Shown in pieces: positions 21,384 through 31,455 of a stretch of 64,000 bases of DNA. Every line of letters starts with the position of its first letter. Positions within the stretch are counted from its first letter, which is position 1. The notes below the pieces were generated by a model that saw only the letters and a list, made by a program, of their open reading frames with translations, did no database searches and was not told the DNA's origin. Source of the DNA: Methanobacterium sp. (GTDB lineage: Archaea > Methanobacteriota > Methanobacteria > Methanobacteriales > Methanobacteriaceae); NCBI RefSeq assembly GCF_016217785.1, contig NZ_JACRGA010000002.1, forward strand, positions 1-64,000. The letters run 5' to 3'. The position numbers and the translations under genes are program-made.

Positions 21384-23939
21384 TTGGCAAATGAACTGGA
21401 CCTGGAAAACATTGAAGGACTCAAAGAAACAGAAGTAGCCCAAAAAATAATAGAACATGGCTATAATGAGCTACCCTCAACTGAAAAGAGATCCTTTTTA
21501 ACCATTGTTTTGGAGGTAATCCGGGAACCCATGTTTCTCCTACTAATTGCCTGTGGTGCCATTTATCTTGTTTTAGGAGATCTTCAGGAGGCATTGATGC
21601 TCCTGGGATTTGTTTTCGTGATTATGGGAATAACCTTTTACCAGGAAAGGAAAACAGAACGCACCCTGGAGGCACTCCGGGATCTTTCCAGTCCCAGAGC
21701 CCTTGTTATACGTGACGGGCGTGAGAAGAGGATTCCTGGCCGGGAAGTGGTCACAGGTGATATTATCATGCTCAAGGAGGGTGACCGGGTCCCGGCAGAT
21801 GCTGTGGTCATATCCTGCAGCAACCTCCTCATAAATGAGTCCCTCTTAACCGGTGAATCAGTACCGGTGCGGAAGGTGCAGTGCGGGGGATTCATGGACA
21901 TGCATCCTCCAGGAGGTGATGGTCTGCCCTCAGTCTACTCGGGAACACTGGTAGTGCAGGGCCAGGGAGTGGCCCAGGTTGTCTCCATCGGCCTGGAGAC
22001 GGAGATGGGCCGTATAGGCAAACGACTCCAGTCCCTGGAAACAGAAGACACATCCCTTCAGATGGAAACCCGTACACTGGTACGGAACATGGCCCTTGTT
22101 GGTGTTGGATTATGTGCCGCAGTGGTGGTAATCTACGGACTCACCAGACTGGACTGGCTTAACGGATTTCTAGCAGGTATAACCCTTGCCATGGCCATCC
22201 TCCCCGAGGAATTTCCCGTGGTTCTCACTATCTTCCTGGCACTGGGTGCCTGGAGAATATCCAGGAAAAACGTACTAACCCGGCGTTCACACGCCATTCA
22301 GGCCCTGGGATCAACCACTGTCCTATGTGTGGATAAAACCGGCACTCTAACTTTAAATCAGATGTCGGTGGGTAAGATCATGAATGGTGCTCACTTTTAT
22401 GATGTGAACAGTCAAACTGATCACCTTCCAGAGTCCTTCCATGAATTGGTGGAGTTCAGTATACTGGCCAGCCAGCGTGACCCCTTTGATCCCATGGAGA
22501 AATCCCTCAAAGGATTTGGTGATGAAACATTACAGGAAACTGAACACCTCCATGAGGACTGGCAGCTGGTCCACGAGTACCCATTATCCCAGGAACTCCT
22601 GGCCATGTCCCATGTATGGCAATCCCCTGATGGTGAGGATTACATAATCGCAGCTAAAGGAGCACCGGAAGCTGTGGCGGATCTCTGCCACCTCAAAGTA
22701 GATGAACTGGAACAGTTATCACGTAACATATCATTAATGGCCAGTGAGGGTTTGAGGATAATAGGGGTGGCCCGTGCATCATTTAAAAGTGAGGATCTCC
22801 CTGGAAAGCAGCATGACTTTAACTTCCAGTTTCTGGGACTGGTGGGATTCCTGGACCCGGTTCGTGAAGAAGTCCCCCAGGCAGTAGAGGAATGTTACCA
22901 GGCAGGTATACGGGTGGTGATGATAACTGGAGACTATCCTGGCACTGCCCGGAACATAGCCCAGAAAATAGGCCTCAAACAAGCAGATAATGTTATAACT
23001 GGTGATCAGTTGAATGAAATGGATGATGAGACCCTGAAAGAACAGGTGAAGGGTGTTAACATTTTTGCCCGTATGGTGCCGGAGATGAAACTGCGTCTGG
23101 TTGAGGCTCTTAAATCCAATGGGGAAATAGTGGCCATGACTGGGGATGGGGTTAACGATGCCCCTGCCCTTAAATCCGCCCAGATAGGTATAAGTATGGG
23201 TGGGCGTGGTACTGATGTGGCCCGGGAAGCATCCGCCCTGGTACTGCTGGAGGATGATTTCTCATCCATTGTAGCCAGTGTGAAGATGGGACGACGCATA
23301 TATGACAACCTGAAAAAGGCCACTGCCTACATCTTCGCGGTGCATGTTCCCATTGTGGGGATGTCCTTTTTACCCGTGCTGTTCCAGTGGCCCCTGGTCC
23401 TGTTCCCGGTGCAGATCGTGTTCCTGGAACTCATCATCGACCCTGCCTGTTCCGTGGTCTTTGAGGCAGAACCGGCTGAATCAAATGCCATGAAACGCCC
23501 TCCACGCAGCTCATCTGAAAAATTGTTCAGCAGGGAAAACATTGGAATGAGTATTTTACAGGGAATAGTGGTTCTGGTAGTGGTTCTGGCGGTTTACCTT
23601 GTGGGTCTTAACTGGCAGGGAGAAGAAAGCGCCCGAACATTAAGCTACATCACCCTTATCTTCGCTAACCTGGCCCTCATACTAACCAATCGCTCCTGGT
23701 CCCGTACCATATACCAGACACTCCGCTCACCTAACCAGGCACTCTGGTGGGTGTTAGGTGGTGCTGTGCTGTTTTTAGGTGCGATTTTGTACTTCCCACC
23801 CCTGCAGCAATTGTTCAAGTTCTGCCCCCTTAGTCTGTGGGAGATTCTGTTATGTTTTGCAGCAGGTATGCTGAGTGTGTTGTGGTTTGAGGGATTCAAA
23901 TGGATCAAAAACAGGGGTAAAGGGAGCAATCCAAGCTGA
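21384..23939 (+). CDS. P-type cation-transporting ATPase (P2-like)
   Basis: 851 residues from TTG 21384, preferred because GGAGG lies seven bases before it; upstream in-frame ATG 21315 has no such signal. N-terminal cation ATPase domain, actuator with LLTGESVPV, transmembrane helix 4 with AILPEEFPVVLT, phosphorylated Asp317 in DKTGTLT, the nucleotide-binding KGAPEA, the hinge MTGDGVNDAPALK, and C-terminal membrane helices ending near residue 845. PEEFP in helix 4 and DPACS in helix 6 differ from the PEGLP/NLxTDG of SERCA-type calcium pumps, so the ion (calcium, magnesium or another divalent) is uncertain. It uses ATP to move a cation across the membrane. An operator-like cluster precedes it. 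Confidence 0.87.
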   Translation: MANELDLENIEGLKETEVAQKIIEHGYNELPSTEKRSFLTIVLEVIREPMFLLLIACGAIYLVLGDLQEALMLLGFVFVIMGITFYQERKTERTLEALRDLSSPRALVIRDGREKRIPGREVVTGDIIMLKEGDRVPADAVVISCSNLLINESLLTGESVPVRKVQCGGFMDMHPPGGDGLPSVYSGTLVVQGQGVAQVVSIGLETEMGRIGKRLQSLETEDTSLQMETRTLVRNMALVGVGLCAAVVVIYGLTRLDWLNGFLAGITLAMAILPEEFPVVLTIFLALGAWRISRKNVLTRRSHAIQALGSTTVLCVDKTGTLTLNQMSVGKIMNGAHFYDVNSQTDHLPESFHELVEFSILASQRDPFDPMEKSLKGFGDETLQETEHLHEDWQLVHEYPLSQELLAMSHVWQSPDGEDYIIAAKGAPEAVADLCHLKVDELEQLSRNISLMASEGLRIIGVARASFKSEDLPGKQHDFNFQFLGLVGFLDPVREEVPQAVEECYQAGIRVVMITGDYPGTARNIAQKIGLKQADNVITGDQLNEMDDETLKEQVKGVNIFARMVPEMKLRLVEALKSNGEIVAMTGDGVNDAPALKSAQIGISMGGRGTDVAREASALVLLEDDFSSIVASVKMGRRIYDNLKKATAYIFAVHVPIVGMSFLPVLFQWPLVLFPVQIVFLELIIDPACSVVFEAEPAESNAMKRPPRSSSEKLFSRENIGMSILQGIVVLVVVLAVYLVGLNWQGEESARTLSYITLIFANLALILTNRSWSRTIYQTLRSPNQALWWVLGGAVLFLGAILYFPPLQQLFKFCPLSLWEILLCFAAGMLSVLWFEGFKWIKNRGKGSNPS

Positions 23940-23940
23940 G

Positions 23941-23968
23941 GGTTATCTGCAAAAGGTTATCTGCAAAA
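23941..23968 (+). repeat. Two tandem 14-base copies after the ATPase stop
   Basis: GGTTATCTGCAAAA occurs twice head to tail immediately after the stop codon. No coding or hairpin role is seen. Confidence 0.6.
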
Positions 23969-24091
23969 AAGTAGATTATTCTTCCAATCCCTCTTTTATT
24001 TTATTCCATCAATATTTTAGTCCCCAATCTCTTTTTTTATCCCTAATTCGTTTCCCACAAGTTTTATTTTCATCAACAACCCAATATTATA

Positions 24092-24200
24092 TTGGATAAA
24101 CATATGGAAATATTGGATAAAAACAATTGGATTGGATAAAACATTTAGAATCATAATTAGGTAAACTATTAGATTAGTAAATCTGGAGTTGTTGGATAAA
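24092..24200 (+). repeat. Four TTGGATAAA motifs upstream of the iron-sulfur protein gene
   Basis: TTGGATAAA recurs at 24092, 24113, 24132 and 24192, all in the same orientation, in the 110 bases before the start at 24211. Spacings are 21, 19 and 60 bases. It could be a repeated binding site or a product of slippage. The rest of the 23969-24091 spacer shows nothing. Confidence 0.5.
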
Positions 24201-24210
24201 ACCGGAGTAA

Positions 24211-25125
24211 ATGATGGAATCTGAAAAATCCTCTGTTGTTAAAAAAGAGCTTCTGGATAAATGCCGTGACCTGGGAATACCTCTGGTAGGCTTTGCACCG
24301 GTAGAAAGATGGGAGAACCCGCCGGAAGAACTTCCACAGCATTTCTCTAACTGGATACCCAGAGAATTCTGGCCCCAGCCCATTTACCCTGAGGCAGAGA
24401 CTGTGGTGGTGATTGGTTTACCAGTGCAACTCCCCATAGTGGAAACTGCTCCGTCCATCTACTACCATGAACTATATGAAACCGTGAACATCCTCCTGGA
24501 TGCTAAGGCCTATGAGATATCCAATTTTCTTACCATGAAGGGTTATCCTTCTATTTTCCTCCCACGTGATGGTTATGGAGATATTGAAGTCCTACTGGAA
24601 AAGCCCTTAGCATTCTTTTCCCACAAACATGCCGCATTCCTGGCGGGTCTGGGATCTTTTGGATTGAATAACGTTCTCCTCACACCAGAATGGGGGCCCA
24701 GGGTGCGTTTTACCAGCATATTCACTACCCTAAAACTGGAAGGAACCCCCATTTCGGGTGATGATCTGTGCACCCGGTGTATGTCCTGTGCACATAACTG
24801 TCCCGTGAATGCCATAAAATCAGAGTATATGGCTGAAACAGGATTGAAGGATAAACCTGAAGGTGAATCAGAATATAAAACTTCTAAAAGCGAAGGAGGG
24901 CCTGATTTCCCTCCCATTATAAATAAGATGACCTGTGCCAATCGCAGCAAGAAACTGAGGAAAGAATACAGATCTCCCTGCGGTATCTGTATCAAAGTCT
25001 GTCCAGTGGGTGGAGATCGGGAAGTGTTTAATAGGAATGAGACATCCATGTACACCCGTAAGGAAGGTTTTGAAGAATATCACCGGGCATGGAAGCATGT
25101 ACGTCGTTATGGTAGTAAAAGATGA
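24211..25125 (+). CDS. QueG-like 4Fe-4S protein
   Basis: 304 residues. The N-terminal half resembles the epoxyqueuosine reductase/corrinoid-dependent reductase fold (VGFAPVERW, VVVIGLPV, HKHAAFLAGLGSFGLNNVLLTPEWGPRVRF). The C-terminal half carries two 4Fe-4S motifs: CTRCMSCAHNCPVNAI, and a second group CGICIKVCPVGGDRE with an earlier Cys in MTCANRS. Family members reduce epoxyqueuosine or act as electron carriers. Archaea make archaeosine rather than queuosine, so the true substrate is unknown. The start is ATG 24211 (or 24214), with CGGAG just upstream. Monocistronic in appearance. Confidence 0.78.
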   Translation: MMESEKSSVVKKELLDKCRDLGIPLVGFAPVERWENPPEELPQHFSNWIPREFWPQPIYPEAETVVVIGLPVQLPIVETAPSIYYHELYETVNILLDAKAYEISNFLTMKGYPSIFLPRDGYGDIEVLLEKPLAFFSHKHAAFLAGLGSFGLNNVLLTPEWGPRVRFTSIFTTLKLEGTPISGDDLCTRCMSCAHNCPVNAIKSEYMAETGLKDKPEGESEYKTSKSEGGPDFPPIINKMTCANRSKKLRKEYRSPCGICIKVCPVGGDREVFNRNETSMYTRKEGFEEYHRAWKHVRRYGSKR

Positions 25126-25273
25126 TTGTTCAGATTAGGGCAGGTTTACTAAAAGAAATCTGATATTAAAAAAGACCATATAGAAATAATATAAGTTTGG
25201 ATAAACATAATTTAGTTAATGTTTGATTTAATAGAATTTAATTCAATTTAACAATGAATTAAGAGGATTTTTT

Positions 25274-26458
<1,185 letters not shown>

Positions 26459-26463
26459 AAAAA

Positions 26464-27378
26464 ATGTACCAATCCACTTTTAATATAAAGGCCAAAGCAC
26501 CATTTGATTTTGACCTTAGCTCCAGAATATTTTCTAATGGAGATAAAAATATAAAAAAATATGCCAATAATCATTTCTGGCAGGCTATCAATATCAAGCA
26601 AAAACCAATGCTTTTATACATTGAGTCCGTGGGAGAAGTGGAAAATCCTGAACTTAGGGTAAGTGTGGGATCAAAAGATGAATTATCTCAGGATATTCTA
26701 AATTCAGTTCCCCAGATGGTTCATAAAATTTTTAACCTCGGCTTAGACCTTCATCCTTTTTATGAAGCGATAAAATCTGATGATACCATGGCCCGGATCA
26801 CTGGCAAGCTTTACGGTCTTAAAAATCCATCCACACCCACTTTATTTGAGGCAATTACCGACTCCATCATTGAACAGCAAATATCCCTAAAAGCAGCCCA
26901 TAGTATAGGAAACCGTTTGATAAAACAGTTCGGATCGTGTATTTACAGTTATGGTCAGAAATATTATTCTTACCCTTCACCAGAGGATTTAGCCCATTTA
27001 GACCTTGAAAAACTTCGAAAATGTGGTCTGAGTTACAGGAAAGCAGAATATATTCGGGATTTATCATTGAATATAATAAACAAAGAGGTGGATCTAAAAT
27101 CCCTTCAAAAGATGAGTACCACCCAGGAAATGATAGACGAACTGACAAAAATAAGGGGTATTGGTATTTGGACTGCTGAACTGGCACTGCTTAGGGGATT
27201 GTGCAGATTGGATGCAATTCCCGCAGATGATATTGGATTGCAGAGAGTTATAGCTCATTTTTACCATGATGATAAAAAGATATCCGCTGAAGAAGTCCGG
27301 GAAATTGCCAGTTCATGGGGAAAATGGAGGGGACTCGCTAGTTATTATTTGATTGTGGCAGAGTTAATGGATATCTGA
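26464..27378 (+). CDS. AlkA-like DNA-3-methyladenine glycosylase (HhH-GPD)
   Basis: 304 residues. The N-terminal AlkA-type domain is followed by the HhH-GPD core: SIIEQQISLKAAHSIGNRLI, the helix-hairpin-helix IRGIGIWTAELALLRG (about 227-242), and the catalytic Asp in PADDIGLQR (about 253-260). There is no C-terminal cysteine cluster, as expected for AlkA. It removes alkylated bases from DNA. It is packed directly behind the aminotransferase gene, though the functions are unrelated. Start at 26464; codon use is normal. Confidence 0.83.
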   Translation: MYQSTFNIKAKAPFDFDLSSRIFSNGDKNIKKYANNHFWQAINIKQKPMLLYIESVGEVENPELRVSVGSKDELSQDILNSVPQMVHKIFNLGLDLHPFYEAIKSDDTMARITGKLYGLKNPSTPTLFEAITDSIIEQQISLKAAHSIGNRLIKQFGSCIYSYGQKYYSYPSPEDLAHLDLEKLRKCGLSYRKAEYIRDLSLNIINKEVDLKSLQKMSTTQEMIDELTKIRGIGIWTAELALLRGLCRLDAIPADDIGLQRVIAHFYHDDKKISAEEVREIASSWGKWRGLASYYLIVAELMDI

Positions 27379-27411
27379 TTGTAATTATCATTAATTTTAG
27401 GAGAATTTTAG

Positions 27412-27894
27412 ATGAAAATAAAATATATCTGTCCCTTAATCACAGTGCAAGATATTGAAAAATCAAGAAAGTTTTATGAAGAGGTCCTGAATCAGGACGT
27501 GGAACTAGATCACGGGGCTAATGTCTCTTTTAAGGGAGGTTTTGCCATTCATGATGCTGAACACTACCAGGAGCTTTTAGGGGAATCCCCAACTACCAAC
27601 ACCGCGTGTGAGAAGAACTTCATGGAATTATACTTCGAATCAGATGATTTGGATGGTATTCATGAAAAATTAGAGTCAACTGATACTAAATTTGTTCACA
27701 GAATTAGGGAACAACTATGGGGGCAGAGGGTTATGCGTTTTTATGACCCTGATGATTACATAATAGAGGTGGGTGAACCCCTGGAATTTGTGGTGAAGAG
27801 ATTCGCCGCCCAGGGTTTTTCCACAGAAGAGATCGCAGAAAGGTCTTCGATGCCTGTGGAGTTCGTGGAGATGGTTCTGGAAGTTAAAAAATGA
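27412..27894 (+). CDS. VOC (glyoxalase/bleomycin-resistance fold) protein with a helical tail
   Basis: 160 residues. One vicinal-oxygen-chelate domain (about 1-125) has two beta-alpha-beta-beta-beta modules: CPLITVQDIEKSRKFYEEVL opens the first, and QRVMRFYDPDDYIIEVGEPL ends the domain with the usual metal-binding Glu. The last 35 residues (GFSTEEIAERSSMPVEFVEMV) look like a small helix-turn-helix tail. The ribosome binding site AGGAGAAT is five bases before the ATG. The ligand or reaction is unknown. The end converges on a CorC-like gene. Confidence 0.8.
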   Translation: MKIKYICPLITVQDIEKSRKFYEEVLNQDVELDHGANVSFKGGFAIHDAEHYQELLGESPTTNTACEKNFMELYFESDDLDGIHEKLESTDTKFVHRIREQLWGQRVMRFYDPDDYIIEVGEPLEFVVKRFAAQGFSTEEIAERSSMPVEFVEMVLEVKK

Positions 27895-27903
27895 TCCTTA
27901 GAG

Positions 27904-27922
27904 GATAATTATTTAAATTATC
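27904..27922. terminator. Hairpin between convergent genes
   Basis: GATAATT (27904-27910) pairs with AATTATC (27916-27922), with GAG/CTC outside it. It lies just after the VOC stop codon. There is no strong T-run, so the terminator role is tentative. Confidence 0.35.
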
Positions 27923-27944
27923 TCAAAATCAGGGGTAGATTAGT

Positions 27945-28012
27945 TTAGGTAGGATTAAACCAGAACCTGGTCAAATTAGTTAGGTATGATAAACCAGAAC
28001 CTTGTCAATATG
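27945..28012. repeat. Imperfect tandem duplication covering the CorC-like gene end
   Basis: A unit of about 35 bases at 27945-27979 is repeated imperfectly at 27980-28012. Both carry the core AAACCAGAACC. The second copy encodes the last codons and the stop of the leftward CorC-like gene; the first lies just beyond the stop. Confidence 0.55.
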
Positions 28013-29278
28013 ATGGCCATCCATATCTACTACTTCAAAATTAACATCCCCCGACTGGAATGATTCCCCAGTATCGGGTATTTTACCTAAATAATCCAAT
28101 ATAAACCCACCTAATGTTTGATAAACTCCCATCTCTTCACCAGGTAAATTTTTAACATTTAATATGTCCTTGAATTCTTCTACAGATATTGCACCATCCA
28201 TTAACCAGCTTCCATCTGGTCTTTGAACTGCTTTTGGTTCATCTGGCTCATCAATAGCAGGAATTTCCCCAACAATTGCCTCTAATATATCGTTAAGAGT
28301 AATCAATCCTTCGATGCTTCCGTACTCATCAACCACAATTGCCATGTGCACGTTGTCTTTGGATTCTTTAAACAGGTTGAGAATGTCCAGAACATCGGAA
28401 CTTTCCGGGACAATGATGGGGCTTTTTATGTATTCTTGAAGATTGACTCCATCCTCAATTTCCACCTCAAAAAGATCCTTTAACTGTATTACACCCAAAA
28501 AATTATCCAGTGAATTTTTTCCCACTGGGAACATTGCCCTTTTACTTTCAGTTATTTTTGATTTGATATCTGCTACCGATTCATCAACATCAAGCCATGT
28601 TATTCCAGTTTTGGGAGTCATGAGTGAACTAGCCCTTCTATCGTCCAGCATGAACACTCTTTTAATTATATCTTCCTCTGTTTTCTCAAACTCACCAGTT
28701 TGAGTTCCTTCCTCAATTAAAAGTTTAATCTCCTCCTCTGAAACGTTTTCTTCATTGGATTCTTTTATTTGAAGAATTTTGAGAACTAATTCCATGGAAA
28801 AGCTGAGTAAAACAACTAGAGGGGATGTGATTTTTGAAATGTATTTCATGGGTTTAGCAATTTTTACAGCGATCTGTTCTGGATTGTTTAGGGCGATTCT
28901 CTTGGGAACCAGTTCCCCCACTATCAGGGACAAATAGGTAATAATCAAAACCACTACTAAAAATCCAAGGGCTTCACTGTAGGGTTGTAAAAAGGCTACA
29001 CCCTCCAGATTGCTGGAAATGGTTTGTGCAATGGTAGCACCACCAAAAGCACCTGCTAAAATACCAATAAGTGTTATACCTATTTGTACTGTGGATAAAA
29101 ATTGATTAGGTGACTCTGAAAGCTCAATGGCAATGTCTGCATTTTTATTTCCATCTTGGCTCATTTTTTGCAGTTTAATTCTTCGAGAAGTGATTATTGC
29201 AATTTCAGAAAGAGCAAAAACACCATTTAAGACTATTAAAAACAGAATGATTAAAATTTCAAGGTATATTAATTCCAT
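27980..29278 (-). CDS. CorC/HlyC-family membrane protein (CNNM-CBS-CorC_HlyC)
   Basis: 432 residues. The N-terminal CNNM/DUF21 domain has three to four transmembrane segments (ALSEIAIITSRRIKLQ; GNKNADIAIELSESPNQFLSTVQIG). A pair of CBS domains (about 195-330: MTPKTGITWLDVDES, VPESSDVLDILNLFKESKDNVHMAIVVDEYG) follows, and then the C-terminal CorC_HlyC domain (DGSWLMDGAISVEEF). Such proteins are linked to magnesium or cobalt efflux, with CBS domains sensing adenine nucleotides. Full length. The stop lies in a tandem duplication. No ribosome binding site is visible. Confidence 0.85.
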   Translation of the reverse strand: MELIYLEILIILFLIVLNGVFALSEIAIITSRRIKLQKMSQDGNKNADIAIELSESPNQFLSTVQIGITLIGILAGAFGGATIAQTISSNLEGVAFLQPYSEALGFLVVVLIITYLSLIVGELVPKRIALNNPEQIAVKIAKPMKYISKITSPLVVLLSFSMELVLKILQIKESNEENVSEEEIKLLIEEGTQTGEFEKTEEDIIKRVFMLDDRRASSLMTPKTGITWLDVDESVADIKSKITESKRAMFPVGKNSLDNFLGVIQLKDLFEVEIEDGVNLQEYIKSPIIVPESSDVLDILNLFKESKDNVHMAIVVDEYGSIEGLITLNDILEAIVGEIPAIDEPDEPKAVQRPDGSWLMDGAISVEEFKDILNVKNLPGEEMGVYQTLGGFILDYLGKIPDTGESFQSGDVNFEVVDMDGHHIDKVLVYHT

Positions 29279-29398
29279 TGCTTATCCCAACATTTTTTTA
29301 GAATATGATTTTATTTTTAATTAATTATTTATGATTTTAATTGATTTAGATTTATTATATTTAAATTAACTAAAAATTATGTTGGTTATATTTAATGA

Positions 29399-29492
<94 letters not shown>

Positions 29493-29719
29493 GATTTTAT
29501 GTATTTAATTAAAAAAGTAGGGTAATCAAAACATTGTCTAATCTACTATTTAAAGGTTTAAGCTAGTACTCAAAAGGCAAACCTTTCATCCAAATTTTTT
29601 TTATCAAACTAATTTTGAGATATCCATGTTATTTTGAATACCCATATTTTTTTGAATATATCCCTGGTTTAATATTAAATACCAAACATGTTTTGGATGA
29701 AACCTCTTCTATAAGTTTA

Positions 29720-30032
<313 letters not shown>

Positions 30033-30203
30033 TTAATGTTGGTATTGATGGTATTTTAAACTTACGATCCACATGAGATCATCACTCCCAAAAAAAAATG
30101 GAATCCTAGTTAAAATCAACACATTCACAAGTTTAAACATCCTTCATGCTGAAAATAAATTCCCAGTTAAAAATATTTCAACCATCTCATCATAATATTA
30201 TAC

Positions 30204-31184
30204 ATGGAATGGCTCCTTATAATCGGCGTGGTTATCAGTGTCTACATGGCATTCAATATCGCTGCCAATGACATTGGAAACTCAGTGGGAACTGCGGTAG
30301 GCAGTGGATCCCTCACCATGCGAAAAGCCCTGATACTGGGTGCGATATTTGAATTTATAGGTGCAATGTATCTGGGAAATAATGTGATAAAAACTGTGGG
30401 CAGTGGAATAATCAACGCAGACATGCTACCTGCCACCGGAGCATTCATTATCACCCTGGCAGCGGCACTGTGGATAACCATAACTATCATTAAAAAAATA
30501 CCCATATCTGGTTCAGATGCCATTATCAGTGCTGTTTTTGGTTACGGCCTGGTCAGTGTGGGTATTAGCGGTATGAACCTCAATGTCCTGGGCCTTATAC
30601 TGGCCAGTTGGGTGTTATCACCCATGATAGGGATGGCAATAGGATTTATACTGTATTACCTCCTTAAAAGTGCATTTTTAGATAAAGTTAAGGATATTGC
30701 AGTTAAGGGTCGTCTGGAGAAAATTTTCTCCTACCTCCAGATTGGCAGCTCTGCATTTGCAGCACTGAATGTGGGGGCCATTGATATCGCAGTGGCCACT
30801 GGAGTGCTCTATTATACCTTCGGAACGAGTGCCGGGTTTGATATTAAACTAATCGGAGCCTTGGGGATTGTCCTTGGAATCCTGATAGCAGGGGGAAGGA
30901 TCACCGATACTGTTGGGCGGAGGATAACTGATTTAATCCCTTCAAGGGGTTTTGCAGCCCAGATATCTGCTGCTTCGGTGGTTTTCATCTTCGCCACCCT
31001 GGGAATGCCTGTGTCCCCTACTCAAACCCTGGTGGGAACTGTTATTGGAGTGGGACTGGCCCGGGGTACTCGTACCATTAAACTGGATGTTATAAAAAAT
31101 ATTGCCACCACGTGGATTGTGACCATTCCAGCTTGCATTGCCCTTTCTATTCTATTATACTTTATAATGAACCTGTTTTTGTAG
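30204..31184 (+). CDS. Inorganic phosphate transporter, PiT family
   Basis: 326 residues, about nine to ten transmembrane helices. The PiT signature GANDVxN appears as AANDIGNSVGTAVGSGSLTMRKAL near 21-44, and its second copy GRITDTVGRRITDL lies near 232. Phosphate is co-transported with a cation. There is no ribosome binding site, and an A/T-rich box about 26 bases upstream suggests a leaderless message. The start is supported by the first helix following at once. Short for the family (often 330-500) because the large central loop is small, which is usual in archaea. Confidence 0.87.
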   Translation: MEWLLIIGVVISVYMAFNIAANDIGNSVGTAVGSGSLTMRKALILGAIFEFIGAMYLGNNVIKTVGSGIINADMLPATGAFIITLAAALWITITIIKKIPISGSDAIISAVFGYGLVSVGISGMNLNVLGLILASWVLSPMIGMAIGFILYYLLKSAFLDKVKDIAVKGRLEKIFSYLQIGSSAFAALNVGAIDIAVATGVLYYTFGTSAGFDIKLIGALGIVLGILIAGGRITDTVGRRITDLIPSRGFAAQISAASVVFIFATLGMPVSPTQTLVGTVIGVGLARGTRTIKLDVIKNIATTWIVTIPACIALSILLYFIMNLFL

Positions 31185-31200
31185 TGATTTGAATACATTA

Positions 31201-31247
31201 AGAATTAAGTGATTTAAAGACGTTGCAGAATTAAGTGATTTAAAGAC
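31201..31247 (+). repeat. Two identical 21-base direct repeats
   Basis: The 21 bases 31201-31221 recur exactly at 31227-31247 (period 26) just after the phosphate transporter gene. The rest of the 271-base spacer shows nothing beyond the ribosome binding site of fprA. Confidence 0.6.
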
Positions 31248-31455
31248 TTTTCAGAATTATTTTTTAAATAGGAATTATTTTAACTATATTTTAAATATTT
31301 AAATTATTTCAATAATATCTTTTTCAGCGATTTCCAGTACTTATTGTTACTGTTGGTGAATTCCAAATATCCGGAAATAAAAATATATGATGTAAATTGC
31401 AAATAATTAATAAGTTATAGATCACGAGTTTCAAAATTTTTTCAGGAGGGAAATA

